Under the pieces are notes generated by a model. The model had not been told where the DNA came from. It saw only the letters and a program-made list of their open reading frames with translations, and did no database searches. DNA of 64,000 nucleotides, from positions 2,666,001 through 2,730,000 of the forward strand of contig CP085828.1 of the NCBI GenBank assembly GCA_020809705.1, given 5' to 3'. The stretch's first letter is position 1. Every line of letters begins with the position of its first letter. Both the position numbers and the translations under genes were made by a program. Shown here one piece after another: positions 53,196 through 64,000 of this stretch. Source of the DNA: Calonectria ilicicola (taxonomy: Eukaryota > Ascomycota > Sordariomycetes > Hypocreales > Nectriaceae).

Positions 53196-55854
53196 CTATC
53201 CCACGACGGCTTTCATGCTGAGACTTTCGAGGAAGCCTCCCAGATCCTCCTTTTTGACTTCCACCACGCAATGCTCGAAGCTGTCAATGCGGACTCGTGC
53301 GCTTGTCTCGGATACGACTTCTTGGAACGCGCTACCAAACTTGTTGAAGCCGTAACCCTTTTCGTGTTCGACCTCATCATCTGATTCGTCATCTGAGTCG
53401 GAACTGTCAGAATCTTCCGACTCCGTATCCAGCTCATCGTCCTCGCCTGCATCTCTTCGAGCGGCTAATTTGTCCGCTCGAATCTTTTGCTTGGCCAGCC
53501 GTGACTCCTCCCTTTTCTTGAGCTTAGCCTCTTTTTCAGCCTGTCGCTTCTTTGCTGCTTCCCTGTCTAGGAACGTTGTATCTGGGCCACCTCCACCACC
53601 AGTGCCAACGACAATGTAAACTCCGCGTTTCTCATTCAGTCCGGCCACCACCAGGGGGGTACCTCGTCCACCTTGAGACAGTTTCCCATGGGCTTCACGC
53701 TCCTGCTCAGCAAGCGCTTCTCCAATCCAGAGAGCCAGCTTGGTCAGGGCCGCCGGGTGGGTGAAGAGAGAAACGTCGGGCCCTTCTTTGACAACGCACA
53801 TACGGAATGCGCGAAGGTGCTTGATTTGCTTCTTATTAATGAGAGAAGTTCCAGTTCGGTAGATTGCTCGATGTAGAAATTGAGCTGTAGGAAGACCTGC
53901 TTTCAGCGCGTCGATGCTGTCACAAGCTGTTAGTAAATTTGAATCGTGTTTCTGGCGAGATCACTCACTCTTCTAGAGCATCATAGGCTTCCCAAAATCG
54001 GCCCACCCATTCTTCTCCCTCTGCGGTATACTCCATCTCTTCCTCCACCTCCCTGGCGACTTGACTTGCTGCCTGTGGTGCATCTGCGTTCTGAGCATGC
54101 TTTCCAACTTCAAGTAGCGCGCCAATGACCACACCCACATCTTGAGCACTCAGAGTTGCTCTCCAACCCCAACTGCGGACAAACCCCCAGCCATCTTTGG
54201 CGCCAGCGCGGTCTTTTCCATCAGTGTCCACTGATGGAACCATTTCGTCAAGGTTATAAAGGGAACCATACTTTAGAAGCTTGGCTCTTAGCTCACGCTT
54301 CAGCATCATGTCCATATGCGTGTAGCTTTGTCTGCACTGTGCGAGACTAACGCCCATCTTTGCAAGCAGCTTATGCAATCGTTTTATGCCACTCTCGCTC
54401 CATGTCTTGAGGCGGGAGAAGAGGTATGGCGAGTGGAGCATGCTATCATAGAGACTCCAGTGACGAATGAGCAAGAACCGAGGCTCCGGAGAAAGTCGAA
54501 TTCCTGTGTCCTCTGGGTTTCTGGCAGTAGTAGGAATCACTCCCGTGCTTTCGGGAGCAACCCGTCCATTGGTGATTTCTGGTGGATTCAGGCGTCGAAC
54601 CTCGTCTCGTAGTAATTGGCGTATCCTGGCACCTCGTATACCCATCCATCCCGAGGATCGATTCTTGTCAGATTGTCTCACTGGAGCTGCCGTGCCTGCT
54701 GAAGTACGTCCGTAAAGCTCCATAGAAGTCACACCAACAATAGTAAGCCAAAGCATGTCGTTGTCATCTCGGCCAAGCTCAGATGCTAGAGAGTACATCA
54801 TGGATGATAAGGGTTCAGAAAACGAGGAACCAACTTTATAGTATTTGTGGAGCACAGCTTCCTTGTCCCGTCGCATTCGGAGGAGTCGTCGTCTAAGGGC
54901 GCCGGCCGAGGGCGCTGGCGGTTCCTGTGCGCCGGAGGGAGGCTCAATTGGGTCGCTTGAGAGACCAAGGTTTGGCTCACGTAGGGAGATGAGACCTCTC
55001 GGCTGAGGGCGCTGTGGAGACCCGGCTATGGAACTGGACTGCTCTCTGTTAGTAAGTGTTGCCCAATGGCTCATTCCCATACATACCGAGTTGCTCCTTC
55101 GTCGTTGTCGAGGCCTATCGTCGTCGCTAAACTCGTTCTCGTCTGCGTCCGACCAACTCTTTCGCTTCTGACCCGCGTGAACAGATTCGTGTTTGGGTTC
55201 TGCTTCCTCGTCTTCCTCGTCATCCGTATCGCCCAAATCCTCACCATCGTCCTCAATGTCAGGCATATCAACTAGTGCGAGATATGCCTCTCGTTCAACT
55301 GACAGCTCGTCTTCGATGTCACCATCGTCGAAGACAACAATGCCGCCTTTTCCAGGTTTGAATGACCGAGTTATCTGTCCTCCATCAACACCGGGTGGAC
55401 TTCTTGACTGGTAAGATGACGAAATTTCTGTTGTTGGATCGAGGGGGAAGCCACCAAATACGTTGCCCAGATTCCATGGTCGATGAGCATCCAAGACCCA
55501 GACCTCGACACCGCTGTAAGGGATCTCTTCCCCTTCAGGTTCGAGTCCCAAGAGAGGGCCGAGATCAACCATGCCTCCAACACCGAGACAGACAACTACG
55601 CCTCCGCTCCCGCCCTGGGACTCCATCATGGGTACGACCAGTTCCCTGCCAGCTTTTTCAAGGTCCGTGTAACCCGACACGGGTTGTATCTTGTGCGGGA
55701 TGTAGTCATGTTTCAATAATCTCGTCAGAATACGGCATGCGCAGAGGGCGTCTGGTTCGAGGGCGGCAAGAATGAGGACAGGCGGGGAGAGAGGATGGCG
55801 AGTGTTTTGGAGGTGGATGTAGAGTTTTGAGATCAAGGACCGTGGGAGATGCAT
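53196..55854 (-). CDS. CDC45: DNA replication initiation factor Cdc45
   Basis: Component of the CMG (Cdc45-MCM-GINS) replicative helicase; an inactive DHH/RecJ-like protein. Exons 55854-55087, 55041-53969 and 53916-53196. Intron 2 (53917-53968, 52 nt, GTGAGT donor, ACTAAC branch) is required; intron 1 (55042-55086, 45 nt, GTATGT donor, TACTAAC branch) is in phase and stop-free. Spliced product 853 residues. N-terminus MHLPRSLISKLYIHLQ and LILAALEPDALCACRILTRL with VEVWVLDAHRPWNLGNVFG are diagnostic. Two acidic regions follow: the CDC45-typical one near 205-245 and a second near 770-800 (EDDELDTESEDSDSSDSDDE) inside a Lys/Glu-rich helix. LLIRHWSLYDSMLHSPYLFS and LLAKMGVSLAQCRQSYTHMD are highly conserved. 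Yeast Cdc45 is 650 residues; the excess is disordered insertions. Confidence 0.95.
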
Positions 55855-58420
55855 TGCGCCGACGAGCTGTAGTCGATTCGATCGCTATTTGCCTTCAGAT
55901 TCATGGAGAAAGAGGAAGGGCTATGTCGGCCATGCGTGGAGCGACCGACAAGAAATTCGGACGCGATGGCCGTGGAGCAATCGCGTAAAGTGCCGTGGGA
56001 AAGGAGTTGCTCGAGGCCAGGCGATTAGGGGCGATTAAGGAGAGTGGGAGATAGGTACAATGTTCCTCAGCCTGTGCCGAAGGGACAAAGCAAACGTCCC
56101 TGAGAAAATGCAACTTTCTCGGCCGTCAATAAAAAAAATTATGTATACACGGTGGTGGGAACGGGCAAACTGAGGTGTCGAGTGGGAATCAACTGGGAGG
56201 TATGGGAGCACAAGGGCCACTTTAATGGACCGTGTTTTTGGCGACGCGGCACCCTTTACGCGCCTGGCGAATTGGAACAAGCCTCCCCTCCATCCCCCGC
56301 ATGGCTAGTTAAAATGTTGTTGGTTCTAAATTGCCAAACCTGCATGCAGATCTGAAGACATAGTAATCATTCATGGGAAAAAAGAAAAGAAAAAAAAATC
56401 ATGTTTAGGCAATGGCAAGTATCTATGGCCCCGGAATGAGCATTCTGCGGTGTGTTGTTGGGAAATCATGTCACCCCCGCCAATCCGAAATGGAGAGACC
56501 GTTAGACCCTCTAGCACACCGGTGTTTTGGAGTTGTCAGCGCCACCTTGGGGTATGCAGCAAGTCATCGAACTGGACTTGGCACAGCAAAAGCTGGGGTG
56601 TTTGTCAGAGGATATTTCCCGTCATATTATGACAGATACTATAGCATATTTCTCTTCTTGATTTATCCATCTACTTTGTTACTAGTGTATTATTTTTGCG
56701 ACATATGCTGCCCCCACTTCACTGGCCCTCGCAGTGAATTGGTGAGCTCCAGTGGACATATGACAATGATGACGGCAGTTTGACTCTCCCACAAAAGAAA
56801 CATCTTGGCCAGGCCAGTATACAATGTCCCTGCATTCACTCTGCATTTATTCCCCCTTTCCCCTCTCCAAACGTCGCTGCGTCAACGCCAGAATACAATG
56901 TGTAGCCAGGCTCCAGCGTGTCGGCTCGCATTTTCACATGCTGCACCTGGTTCCAAGAGGCATGATGATCGAAAGTGCCCCAGAACACCGCCCTTTTCGC
57001 AGGATTCTTCGCATCGGTTGCATCTCAACAATTGCGCCAAATCAACAATCCTGTCTTCACCGATTTTGACATGCCTGCCCCGAGCCCAATGTCCATGCAA
57101 GCGAGACCATAGCACAGCACCCCGCGCCGATGCCCCGGTCAGCCACAGAGCTCCTTGGACCGTTTATCCGCACATTGCCCTGATAATGCGATAATGTGGG
57201 CCGGTCAACTGCTGAACGCCGACTTGGTGCTCCCAAGCACACCACTAGAGATGCACCACACAGTTAGCTGCCGTCAAGACTCACCCAGCCGCTGCAGTCA
57301 TATTCCGAGGCCCCTTTTGGAATCAGTTGACCTCTCCGAGACAGGACCAGTCAAAGTGGAAGCCGAGAGAGTATAGCCGAGCAGAATGACAGCTCAGAAG
57401 ATTTGATCATGAGAGACGTCCAGCGTACAGGTTACTAGGAAACAAGGCCGTTCCATGGTACTAAACCGCACATCCGCCGCCGCTGACCAACCCTATCCCA
57501 TTCCCAGCCAGGCGGTACGGTGTCTCGGGACGACGCTCTAAGCCCTGGGGGGTATCACAAGCACATGAGCTTGGTACCAAGCGCCAGGGGACTGAAGGTT
57601 AAGAGGGGGTGAAAGAGGGGCACCCGCCCTGCTCTAAGCGGGTATCAAGCGTGGTTCTAAAGTATGAGGGTGACATGAGTGCGACCTGAAAGCCGCATGG
57701 CTCGGCTGATGCTGCACCCACGGGAGTGTTGTGCAGTCAGGGCTAGCTTCGAACACCCACCAACATACAGCAGGCAGCGCTCCGGGTCGTACCGGGCTTT
57801 ACTGGCTTACCAGATTGCTGGGAATGAGATTCTGCTCTGGACCTCAGTTTTGGGGGCGGGCGAGGTGTCCGCTTTGCGAGCACTTTGGGGCGACGCGTTG
57901 TTGTTTTTAGCGACGTCGAAAGGCGGGACGATTCCCAAGCGAGCTTGGTGTGCACTGGCGACACCATGTCGCTTCAAGGACCAGAATCTTTTTCGTCAAT
58001 CCTCCGTGTGGATCTTCGGGGGCTGGTCCCCAATTCGACCTTTTTTTTATGAGACAAAACGGGCCTCGTTGACTAAGTAGGCCTGGATGGTTTAGGTGTG
58101 CCCCTGTGGCCGTCGCATTGCATTAGCTGACTTGCAGTGTTTGCACCGTCTCCGGGCGTTAGCTTCACTCGTTGGACCACGTCACGACGGGTTGCAGTGC
58201 GGCCGCCGTGTGGTTGCCGATCGTCGTCTCATAGCTGTACCGGATTCCTGGGGCTGACCGACGCTCCTCCCGTTCTTCTGGAAAGGGTCCCTCCTCAAGC
58301 ACGCCACACATTGGCCAATCCGCCAATACCCTCCACTCCACACAACCCAGCTTGCTGGGTCCTGAAGCTTGTGCCAGCAGCTCCCATCATTCAACGTCCC
58401 GCACTTGGCTTGCTTCTGCT

Positions 58421-58450
58421 ACTCCCTACTACTCCCTGCTACTCCCTGCT
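58421..58450. repeat. 10-bp tandem repeat, three copies
   Basis: Three consecutive 10-mers of ACTCCCTRCT (second and third identical), about 305-335 bp upstream of the methyltransferase ATG. Confidence 0.85.
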
Positions 58451-58697
58451 CCTCACGTCGAGCTCTCCCCCATTCTCCTTGCTCATCCCATCCCACCCGC
58501 AAGATCCCTCCAGCTGGGACCGGCTTATTTCTGCCCGGTCCCGGCACTCGACGACGGCCCACCTAGTCTCTTGGATCATCTCGTTTCTGATATCCTCTTT
58601 GCCTTTTTCATTTCAACAGCCTCTTTGCCAAAGCACCTCTGCTACTGATGCTCCTCGTCTTGCCCCCCTTGCTCCACCTCGCATTATCTTCCTGCAA

Positions 58698-58703
58698 TAT
58701 ATA
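58698..58703 (+). promoter_or_regulatory. TATA-like element of the methyltransferase gene
   Basis: TATATA within an AT-rich gap 53-58 bp before the ATG at 58756. Confidence 0.3.
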
Positions 58704-58755
58704 CCCCACAAAGAGATAACCCTTCTCCCCCTCACAATCGCGAAATACCAGAGCA

Positions 58756-59889
58756 ATGGACAGTGACCCTGACGAGGACCCCACATCCGACTATGGAGAT
58801 TCGGTGGGGACATCCGAGTTCACTTCAGTCAACTCCAGAGACCTACATTCATATGAGCATGGAAGGTACAAGACACCAGCTAGCAGCATCTGTTGTAAAA
58901 AACCCCAGTTGAGCTGACTTTTCCTAGGAGGTATCAAGGCTTCCTCCAGGGAAGATACGGTCTTCCTAATGACGACGTTGAACAGTTTCGTGAAGGCTTA
59001 AAACACAAACTGTACCTAGACTATCTCTTAGATGGAAAACTCTTCCTGGCCCCGATTGGGGATCATCCCCAGAAAATCGTTGATCTCGGAACGGGTGTGG
59101 GCTTCTGGGCCCAAGATAGTTGGTACCCTACGTCTTGTTTACCAATATTGAAGCTAATTGTTGACCTAGTGGCCGAAAACTTCCCCAGTGCCCGGGTCAT
59201 AGGGTCCGATCTTTCTCCAATACAACCTCACTGGACACCACCTAACGTGGAATTCCGCGTTGAGGATCTTGAAGACGAGTTTCGCCCTTGGACGAACATC
59301 TATATCGATGCAGATCTAATACACATCCGCGCATTGCTGCAGACTTTACGGAATCCACGACAGCTAATAGAGCGGGCATTTGAGTAACGCTCCCCTCGTC
59401 TACAATAATAAGTCTTCATTCTCTAACATTAATCCCAGTGCTCTTAAACCGGGAGGATGGATCGAAATCCATGAAATCATGCCTTTTGTGAGCGCCGAGG
59501 ATGACACAAACTATGCCGCTCATCCCTTCGACAGATTTTATCGGCTTGTCGAAGGGCCTTTCACGGAAAGGTATGGCTGGAACCTGCGGTTTCCGCTCAT
59601 TCTTGCCGGCATTTTACGAGAAGTTGGGTTCATCAATGTCGAGGAACGACACAACAGAGTTCCACTTGGTCGGTGGCACACTGAACCTAAGATGAGGGAG
59701 ATAGGCATGTTTTGCCAAAATATCTGTGAGGACTGGGTTACGGCCATGCTGGCTCGGTACGAGACGATGGGGTTGGAGGAGGAACAGGCGAACGACATTG
59801 GTCACGAGCTATTCAACTCGTTCAATGACCCCCGCGTCCACGCTCGGCTCGATTGGGTAGACTTCCTAGCGCAAAAGCCACTGTCTTAG
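58756..59889 (+). CDS. LaeA-like / UMTA-type SAM-dependent methyltransferase
   Basis: Class I methyltransferase of the large fungal LaeA-like family, whose members include the secondary-metabolism regulator LaeA but mostly have unknown substrates. Exons 58756-58865, 58928-59118, 59170-59383 and 59439-59889; introns 62, 51 and 55 nt; 321 residues. The acidic N-terminus MDSDPDEDPTSDYGDSVGTS precedes the typical YLLDGKLFLAPIGDHPQKIV, SAM motif I VDLGTGVGFWAQDMAENFP, and the family hallmarks ARVIGSDLSPIQPHWTPPNV, VEFRVEDLEDEFRPW, LKPGGWIEIHEIMPF. Intron 2 has an unusual GTTGGT donor but restores the conserved WAQDMAENFPSARVIG. Family members commonly act in secondary metabolism, but no backbone enzyme lies in this window. 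Convergent with the downstream Zn2Cys6 factor. Confidence 0.88.
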
Positions 59890-60794
59890 AAGGACCCAAC
59901 AGCGTGGCTCGACAACCATCCCGTCAGCCAAGCAGGTTGTGCATTGACTGACCTATCACTTGAGCGAGGTCAGCGCCGCTGCATCCGCCCCGCCGCCTCA
60001 CGCAGTGCGACCCAACGAGAGGTCGACCCCTTCAACACCAGAGGATGCATGACATCAGCGACAACAACCTTGCATAAAGCCACGGCCCGCGACCTCTTAG
60101 GTCAACAAAAAAAGGCCGGATAATGCAATAATTATTGTCCCCAAATGACCTGTCATTTTGCGACAACTAGTGAGACACCAGACACTCTGGCTAGGGGCAG
60201 ACCGACACATCCTGTGGCCACCTAGCAGAGTCGAGGTCGGGATCTTTTGCTATTTATTTCTTTCCGTTTATAGATTCTAGCATAGCCAGGGGTGCATCAA
60301 GCCGGCATGGAAAATATCGGGTGAGTTACGTCGGGCATAGAGGGGATCACGGGTTAAAATGGGCACATCTCTGCCACCGCCACCAGATTCGTGGCTCCAG
60401 GCATTTATGAATGATAACGAGAGGATTGTTTTATTACTAAAATAAACATACATCTACTCATATATTTGTACTTCAGATAATTTTATGCATCGTGTCATTG
60501 AGTTGGGGAACCACATTCTAACTGAGAGGGGTATCTAAATTCTGCCAAAGTATTCGTATATATATTTGCATTCCCAGCGCATCATCGTACATGCATATTT
60601 CCCAACTTGCCAGCCCCTTCTTCTTTTTTTGTACATCTAACCAACGCCTGCCGGAGCAACACCCAAGTCATACCTGTTAAACTCGCACTCGCTCCCCCCG
60701 TTTCCTGATTCGTAGTAATCTTTCCGAGATCAAGTGGGCCTGTATACCATCTGTAATTTTAAATTCTTGCTCTCGATTTTCAAGCCAGCACTTT
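59890..60794. other. Convergent intergenic region, methyltransferase / Zn2Cys6 factor
   Basis: 905 bp with no gene. AT-rich at 60420-60580, consistent with 3' UTR sequence of both genes. Confidence 0.5.
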
Positions 60795-63349
60795 TTAATT
60801 GCCGAACATATTGCCTCTTCCTGGAGGACTTCCCATACCGCCCATCCCTCCCATCGGAGGCATGCCGTGCGGGCCTGGCATGGGAGGACCCATGCCGCCG
60901 GGGAAGGAGCCAAAACTTCCGAATCCTCCCATAGGAGGAAACGAACCCGTATCGCCGTACCCGGCAATTAGGTATGACCAATCCATCTCACCTGCATCCT
61001 CGGCGGAGCCAATGGAACCAGAGGCAACATTAGGGCCACTGGGAGTCGTGTCGGTTGGCGGCGTCATCATAGCGCCGGATTCGCTCGGGGGGGCAGAGGA
61101 CCGTGGGATGGGGAACTTTGCTATTGAAAGGCCGGGGTCGGGAAGATTCTCGGCGCGGGCCTTACGACGGGCCTCGGCTCGAGAACGGAGCATGTCGATA
61201 AACCCGGGACGCTCAACAGACCTACCCGCACTGATGGCGGCAGCTTCGTGAGCATCCCAAGCCTTGATGAAGTGATTACCAAACGCGGCGTGCATGGGGT
61301 TGTGGTAATGATTGAGCATTCCTCTGTAAGTATGGTTCTTCGCGATGGCGTCCCAAGCGCGCTCTACCATGTGTCCCGAGACACGGTGTCGCAGCTCTTG
61401 GACGAGGAACATGTATGCTGGGAAAGGGAAATGATGCATGGAATACCACTTGAAGGGGCGCAGAGATTCTGAAGACTGGACGACATTATCGTACTCAATC
61501 ATCTGCGTGGCTTGGAGGAAGAGATTGTCTCGCTCAACTTCCTTCAGAGGGATCGGCTCTCCATTGTACTTTCGCACCAAGAAGTTGATGATGCGCATCT
61601 TACACAGTGCCTGGCGGGTCATGGTAAGGGTGAAGAAGTGCAGAGGAATCTTCGGGTCGCAATGACTTAAATAAGTCCCTTCAATATGCGCACAAAACCC
61701 TTCCAGGGTGTAGCCTGGCCCATCTTGGCCCATGAGCTTGATCATTGTAGCAGGGCGTGAGTTTGACGGGCTCTTTTCGGGCACGCTCAGCTTATGGCTA
61801 TCACGATTGCTATCAGTAGCCACTGCCATGGCGAGTTCGATTCGAGTAAGAGAGAAGAGCATCTCGGTTGGACCAGAGTGTGGAGTGGGCAGTTCCTTTC
61901 CATCAATGTGAAGGTCTGAATCATTGACGTTGAGGGGAATCTTGCAGTCGCCGCCACTGGAGAGAGCGGTGACTGTAGATCCCGTCATTTCCCCTATTCG
62001 GCGGTCATAGCCAACCAAAGTCCACCAAAGACGTCGTCTCTGTTCAACCTCGAAGGGAGGCAGACCAAATTGGCCTGGGTCCTGGTGAAGACCCATTCGC
62101 TGAGCAATTCGGACACCAATTCCAACAAGGCAAAAGACTTGCCGAGGGTCCACAAACCAACGAACAGAAAACTAAGCGGGATTTCAGTATTTGAAAGTGG
62201 GATGGAGGTGCAGATTGCAAACTTACGCAATAAAGGAGGTATGCTTGGAGAAGAATCGGATCGTTGACGCGCATGAAACCAGCATTGGTAAGGGCTTGCT
62301 GGGTAGCTGTATGATATCTCCCTAGCAACTGATGCCTGGACTCATTAAACGTCTTCTGAACCTCTGCCTCTTCAAGAGAAGTGATGGCCATAAAATAAAT
62401 GGAAAACATGAGAGCTTCGATGTTTTTGGGGGCTTTTTCGATGTTGGTGCTTGCCTCTATGATCTGAGCTTGAACGCTCGGCACATGGGTAATCTTCAAT
62501 AGGGGGTTAATATTGTCGATGTATATTTGCCACAACTGGAAAATTTGGATTGTGGAAGGGTGGTAGGATGCTGTAGAGCCAGGTTGGCCTCCAATGATGA
62601 ACGGGAATCCATCAGTCGCAAACATTGTATCAAAGGCACGATGAATAGCTGATACTCCAACTATTTCATCATCTGAGGAATCCGCCAGCAGCTCCTCGCT
62701 TGCTCGAAACTATTCGTCATGTCAGTTTGATAAACTATCAATGGGTAATTAGCGTATTTGGAGGCATGTGCAAAGGAACTGACCTCTCGATGTAATGAAA
62801 ACCATTGACCTCCGGTCCTAGAAGATGGTTAGAATAAAGTGAACCCAGGTAGAATGAATTGAATTATAGATGCGAGGCTTACCTTTCTGGTTGTGAAGCA
62901 GATGGAGAGACACTAGCCTCGGGAGTTGTCTTGAGGCCCTCAAAGTCATCATTGAGGTCTTCAACATCGTCTGTCGGGGGGCCATCTGGCCGCAACTCAT
63001 GACCAATGGCATCAACCTTGACACCGTGCTCAGCAAGAAGGTTTTCGTATTTCTTGAGGCGTTCAATGAGATCCTTCTCCTGGAGTCGCTTCTTCCGACG
63101 ACGGGGGGGTTGAGGAGGGATAACGCGACACTCAACCCTAGCCTTGACGCAATTGGCGCAGGGCTTATTTTTGTCACAGCGGACTTTGCGCTGCTGGCAG
63201 AGCACACAGCTTGTTCCGCGAGTGAGCTTGATAGCGGCCGGATCCGGTACCTGGTGCTGGTTGTGTGAACCCTGGCCCTGAGGATACGGCGCCGAACGCT
63301 GCTGCGGGGCCGTGCCTGGGCCGGAGTCGATGTTCATCTCGGCCGACAT
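60795..63349 (-). CDS. Zn2Cys6 transcription factor with fungal_trans-type middle domain
   Basis: Nuclear DNA-binding regulator. Exons 63349-62883, 62817-62784 (34 nt), 62709-62227 and 62171-60795; introns 65, 74 and 55 nt; 786 residues. A canonical binuclear cluster CX2CX6CX5CX2CX6C spans C48-C74 (SCVLCQQRKVRCDKNKPCAN), followed by a basic linker (QPPRRRKKRLQEKD) and a short coiled coil (LIERLKKYENLLAEHGVKVD). The middle-homology region is recognisable by FLVGIGVRIAQRMGLHQDP-like sequence (here VFCLVGIGVRIAQRMGLHQD) and FEVEQRRRLWWTLVGYDRRI. The C-terminal 50 residues are a Gly/Met/Pro-rich low-complexity tail (GGMGPPMPGPHGMPPMGG). Regulated genes are unknown. ATG 63349 is chosen over an upstream non-ATG extension. 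Confidence 0.92.
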
Positions 63350-64000
63350 GATCGGGGCCTTGAGTGAATCAAGGCAGGGGAGCGCCAAGCGATTGCTCAG
63401 AGACTCTGGCAGGGGGAGGGGGGCGGACGTCAGCTGACGAGCTGGGGGTGTAGGTGGTGATGGGAGCGATGCGTGGCGGACGGTGTGAACGGGCTTTTTT
63501 GGATCTATGTGCAGGCCAAGCAGCTACGGGGCACGACTGGACCCAGCGTACGGGGATCGAAACCTTGGGCGAGGTTTGTTCTTGGGTTGCTCCAGCCGTA
63601 GGGCTGAGGGTAGGCGTGGTTGGTCGGGGGCATTAACCATCAACTTTTCGGGCCCGGTTGTGCAGCAGCACCAGCCAGAGCGCGGCTCTCGTGCAGCAGA
63701 CCAGACCAGACCAGTGGCGGTGAGAGAAGCAATTTCGGGCCCGCGTGGCTTGCCGGTTGGCTGGTTGGTTGGCCGGGTCACAGTGTGATGATGGTCGTGT
63801 CCAGGAGCAGTAGCGCGATCAGAATTGCGTTCACGGGGACGAGACGGGGATGAAGAAGGGGGGGAGAGAAAAGGAGACGGAAATAAGGACGAATTATTAA
63901 CTGCCTGCCCAAGCAAGATTGGTGATGTATGAAGGGATCTGACTGGAGACGATTTGTGGCACAGCGAGACAGACGGAGTGCAAGCAACGCAACCCAATTT
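63350..64000. other. 5' region of the Zn2Cys6 factor, to window end
   Basis: 651 bp, GC-rich, with short repeated GGTTGGCTGG-like words at about 63750-63775 and a G-run at 63857-63865. No gene supported; probably promoter and leader. Confidence 0.4.

Larger units (their letters stand above)
55855..58755. other. Divergent intergenic region, CDC45 / methyltransferase
   Basis: 2.9 kb without a supported gene. Contains an A-run at 56381-56397, GC-balanced unstructured sequence, a 10-bp tandem repeat at 58421-58450 and a long C/T-rich leader plus TATATA at 58698-58703 before the methyltransferase ATG. Confidence 0.4.

Noticed and set aside
58137..58766. 209-codon plus-strand open frame before the methyltransferase
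   Set aside because: Overlaps the real start in another frame and reads a C/T-rich leader with tandem repeats.
58756..63349. Secondary-metabolite cluster formed by the LaeA-like methyltransferase, Zn2Cys6 factor and the MFS gene
   Set aside because: No polyketide synthase, NRPS, terpene cyclase or other backbone enzyme in the window, and the MFS gene is 36 kb away behind housekeeping genes.
1..64000. tRNA, 5S rRNA, CRISPR and transposon search by eye
   Set aside because: No B-box-like sequence in cloverleaf context, no 5S core words, no regularly spaced repeats and no terminal inverted repeats or transposase/reverse-transcriptase motifs. A systematic tool could still find short ncRNAs.

Overview
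The window is euchromatic nuclear DNA of a filamentous ascomycete. The proteins and gene styles point to Sordariomycetes, most likely Hypocreales. Evidence: short introns (mostly 45-75 nt) with GTRNGY donors, CTAAC-type branch sites and AG acceptors; C-rich third codon positions in housekeeping genes; and typical Pezizomycotina families (Zn2Cys6 factors, a LaeA-like methyltransferase, a HAK-type potassium transporter, a fused two-domain Leu1). I found no transposon, tRNA, rRNA, CRISPR or virus-derived sequence. The species is not determinable from sequence alone.

Layout, left to right: the 3' end of a coiled-coil gene (1-219); a dual zinc-finger regulator (-, 813-3018); mitochondrial NAD-isocitrate dehydrogenase subunit 2 (+, 4687-6173); a large F-box protein (-, 7789-10844); a Cyk3-like transglutaminase-fold protein (+, 13475-15553); a HAK/KUP potassium transporter (+, 17769-20252); a DHA1 MFS transporter (-, 20863-22721); Alg7 (+, 24850-26325); Set3-type PHD/SET protein (-, 27084-29837); a 4.8 kb gene-free stretch; an ML-domain PG/PI transfer protein (+, 34642-35280); V-ATPase subunit F (-, 35624-36164); Nur1 (+, 36540-37983); a coding region whose frame shifts repeatedly, probably a decaying gene (+, 38546-41572); Leu1 isopropylmalate isomerase (+, 43088-45640); an Rkm5-like methyltransferase (-, 45972-47307); NCS-1/frequenin (-, 48125-49138); a hemerythrin-domain protein (-, 51441-52357); Cdc45 (-, 53196-55854); a LaeA-like methyltransferase (+, 58756-59889); and a Zn2Cys6 transcription factor (-, 60795-63349).

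The genes do not form a pathway or a biosynthetic cluster. Most are conserved housekeeping genes: TCA cycle, leucine synthesis, N-glycosylation, vacuolar acidification, replication, calcium signalling and chromatin. Interspersed regulators, transporters and one methyltransferase have no backbone biosynthetic enzyme nearby. Strands largely alternate, giving several convergent pairs (IDH2/F-box, HAK1/MFS, ALG7/SET3, PG-PI TP/VMA7, LEU1/RKM5, methyltransferase/TF) and divergent pairs (F-box/CYK3-like, MFS/ALG7, VMA7/NUR1, CDC45/methyltransferase).

Most notable points: the multiply frameshifted gene at 38.5-41.6 kb amid otherwise intact genes; a 35-nt intron needed to make the Rkm5-like gene coherent; a 45-nt in-phase intron in CDC45 that could toggle 15 residues; a Cyk3-like protein with a complete Cys-His-Asp triad but no SH3 domain; a Zn2Cys6 domain with a 12-residue last spacing; and 10-bp-unit tandem repeats upstream of three genes. 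I did not find a clearly new multi-gene system. All exon boundaries were read by eye from splice motifs and frame continuity and have no transcript support.
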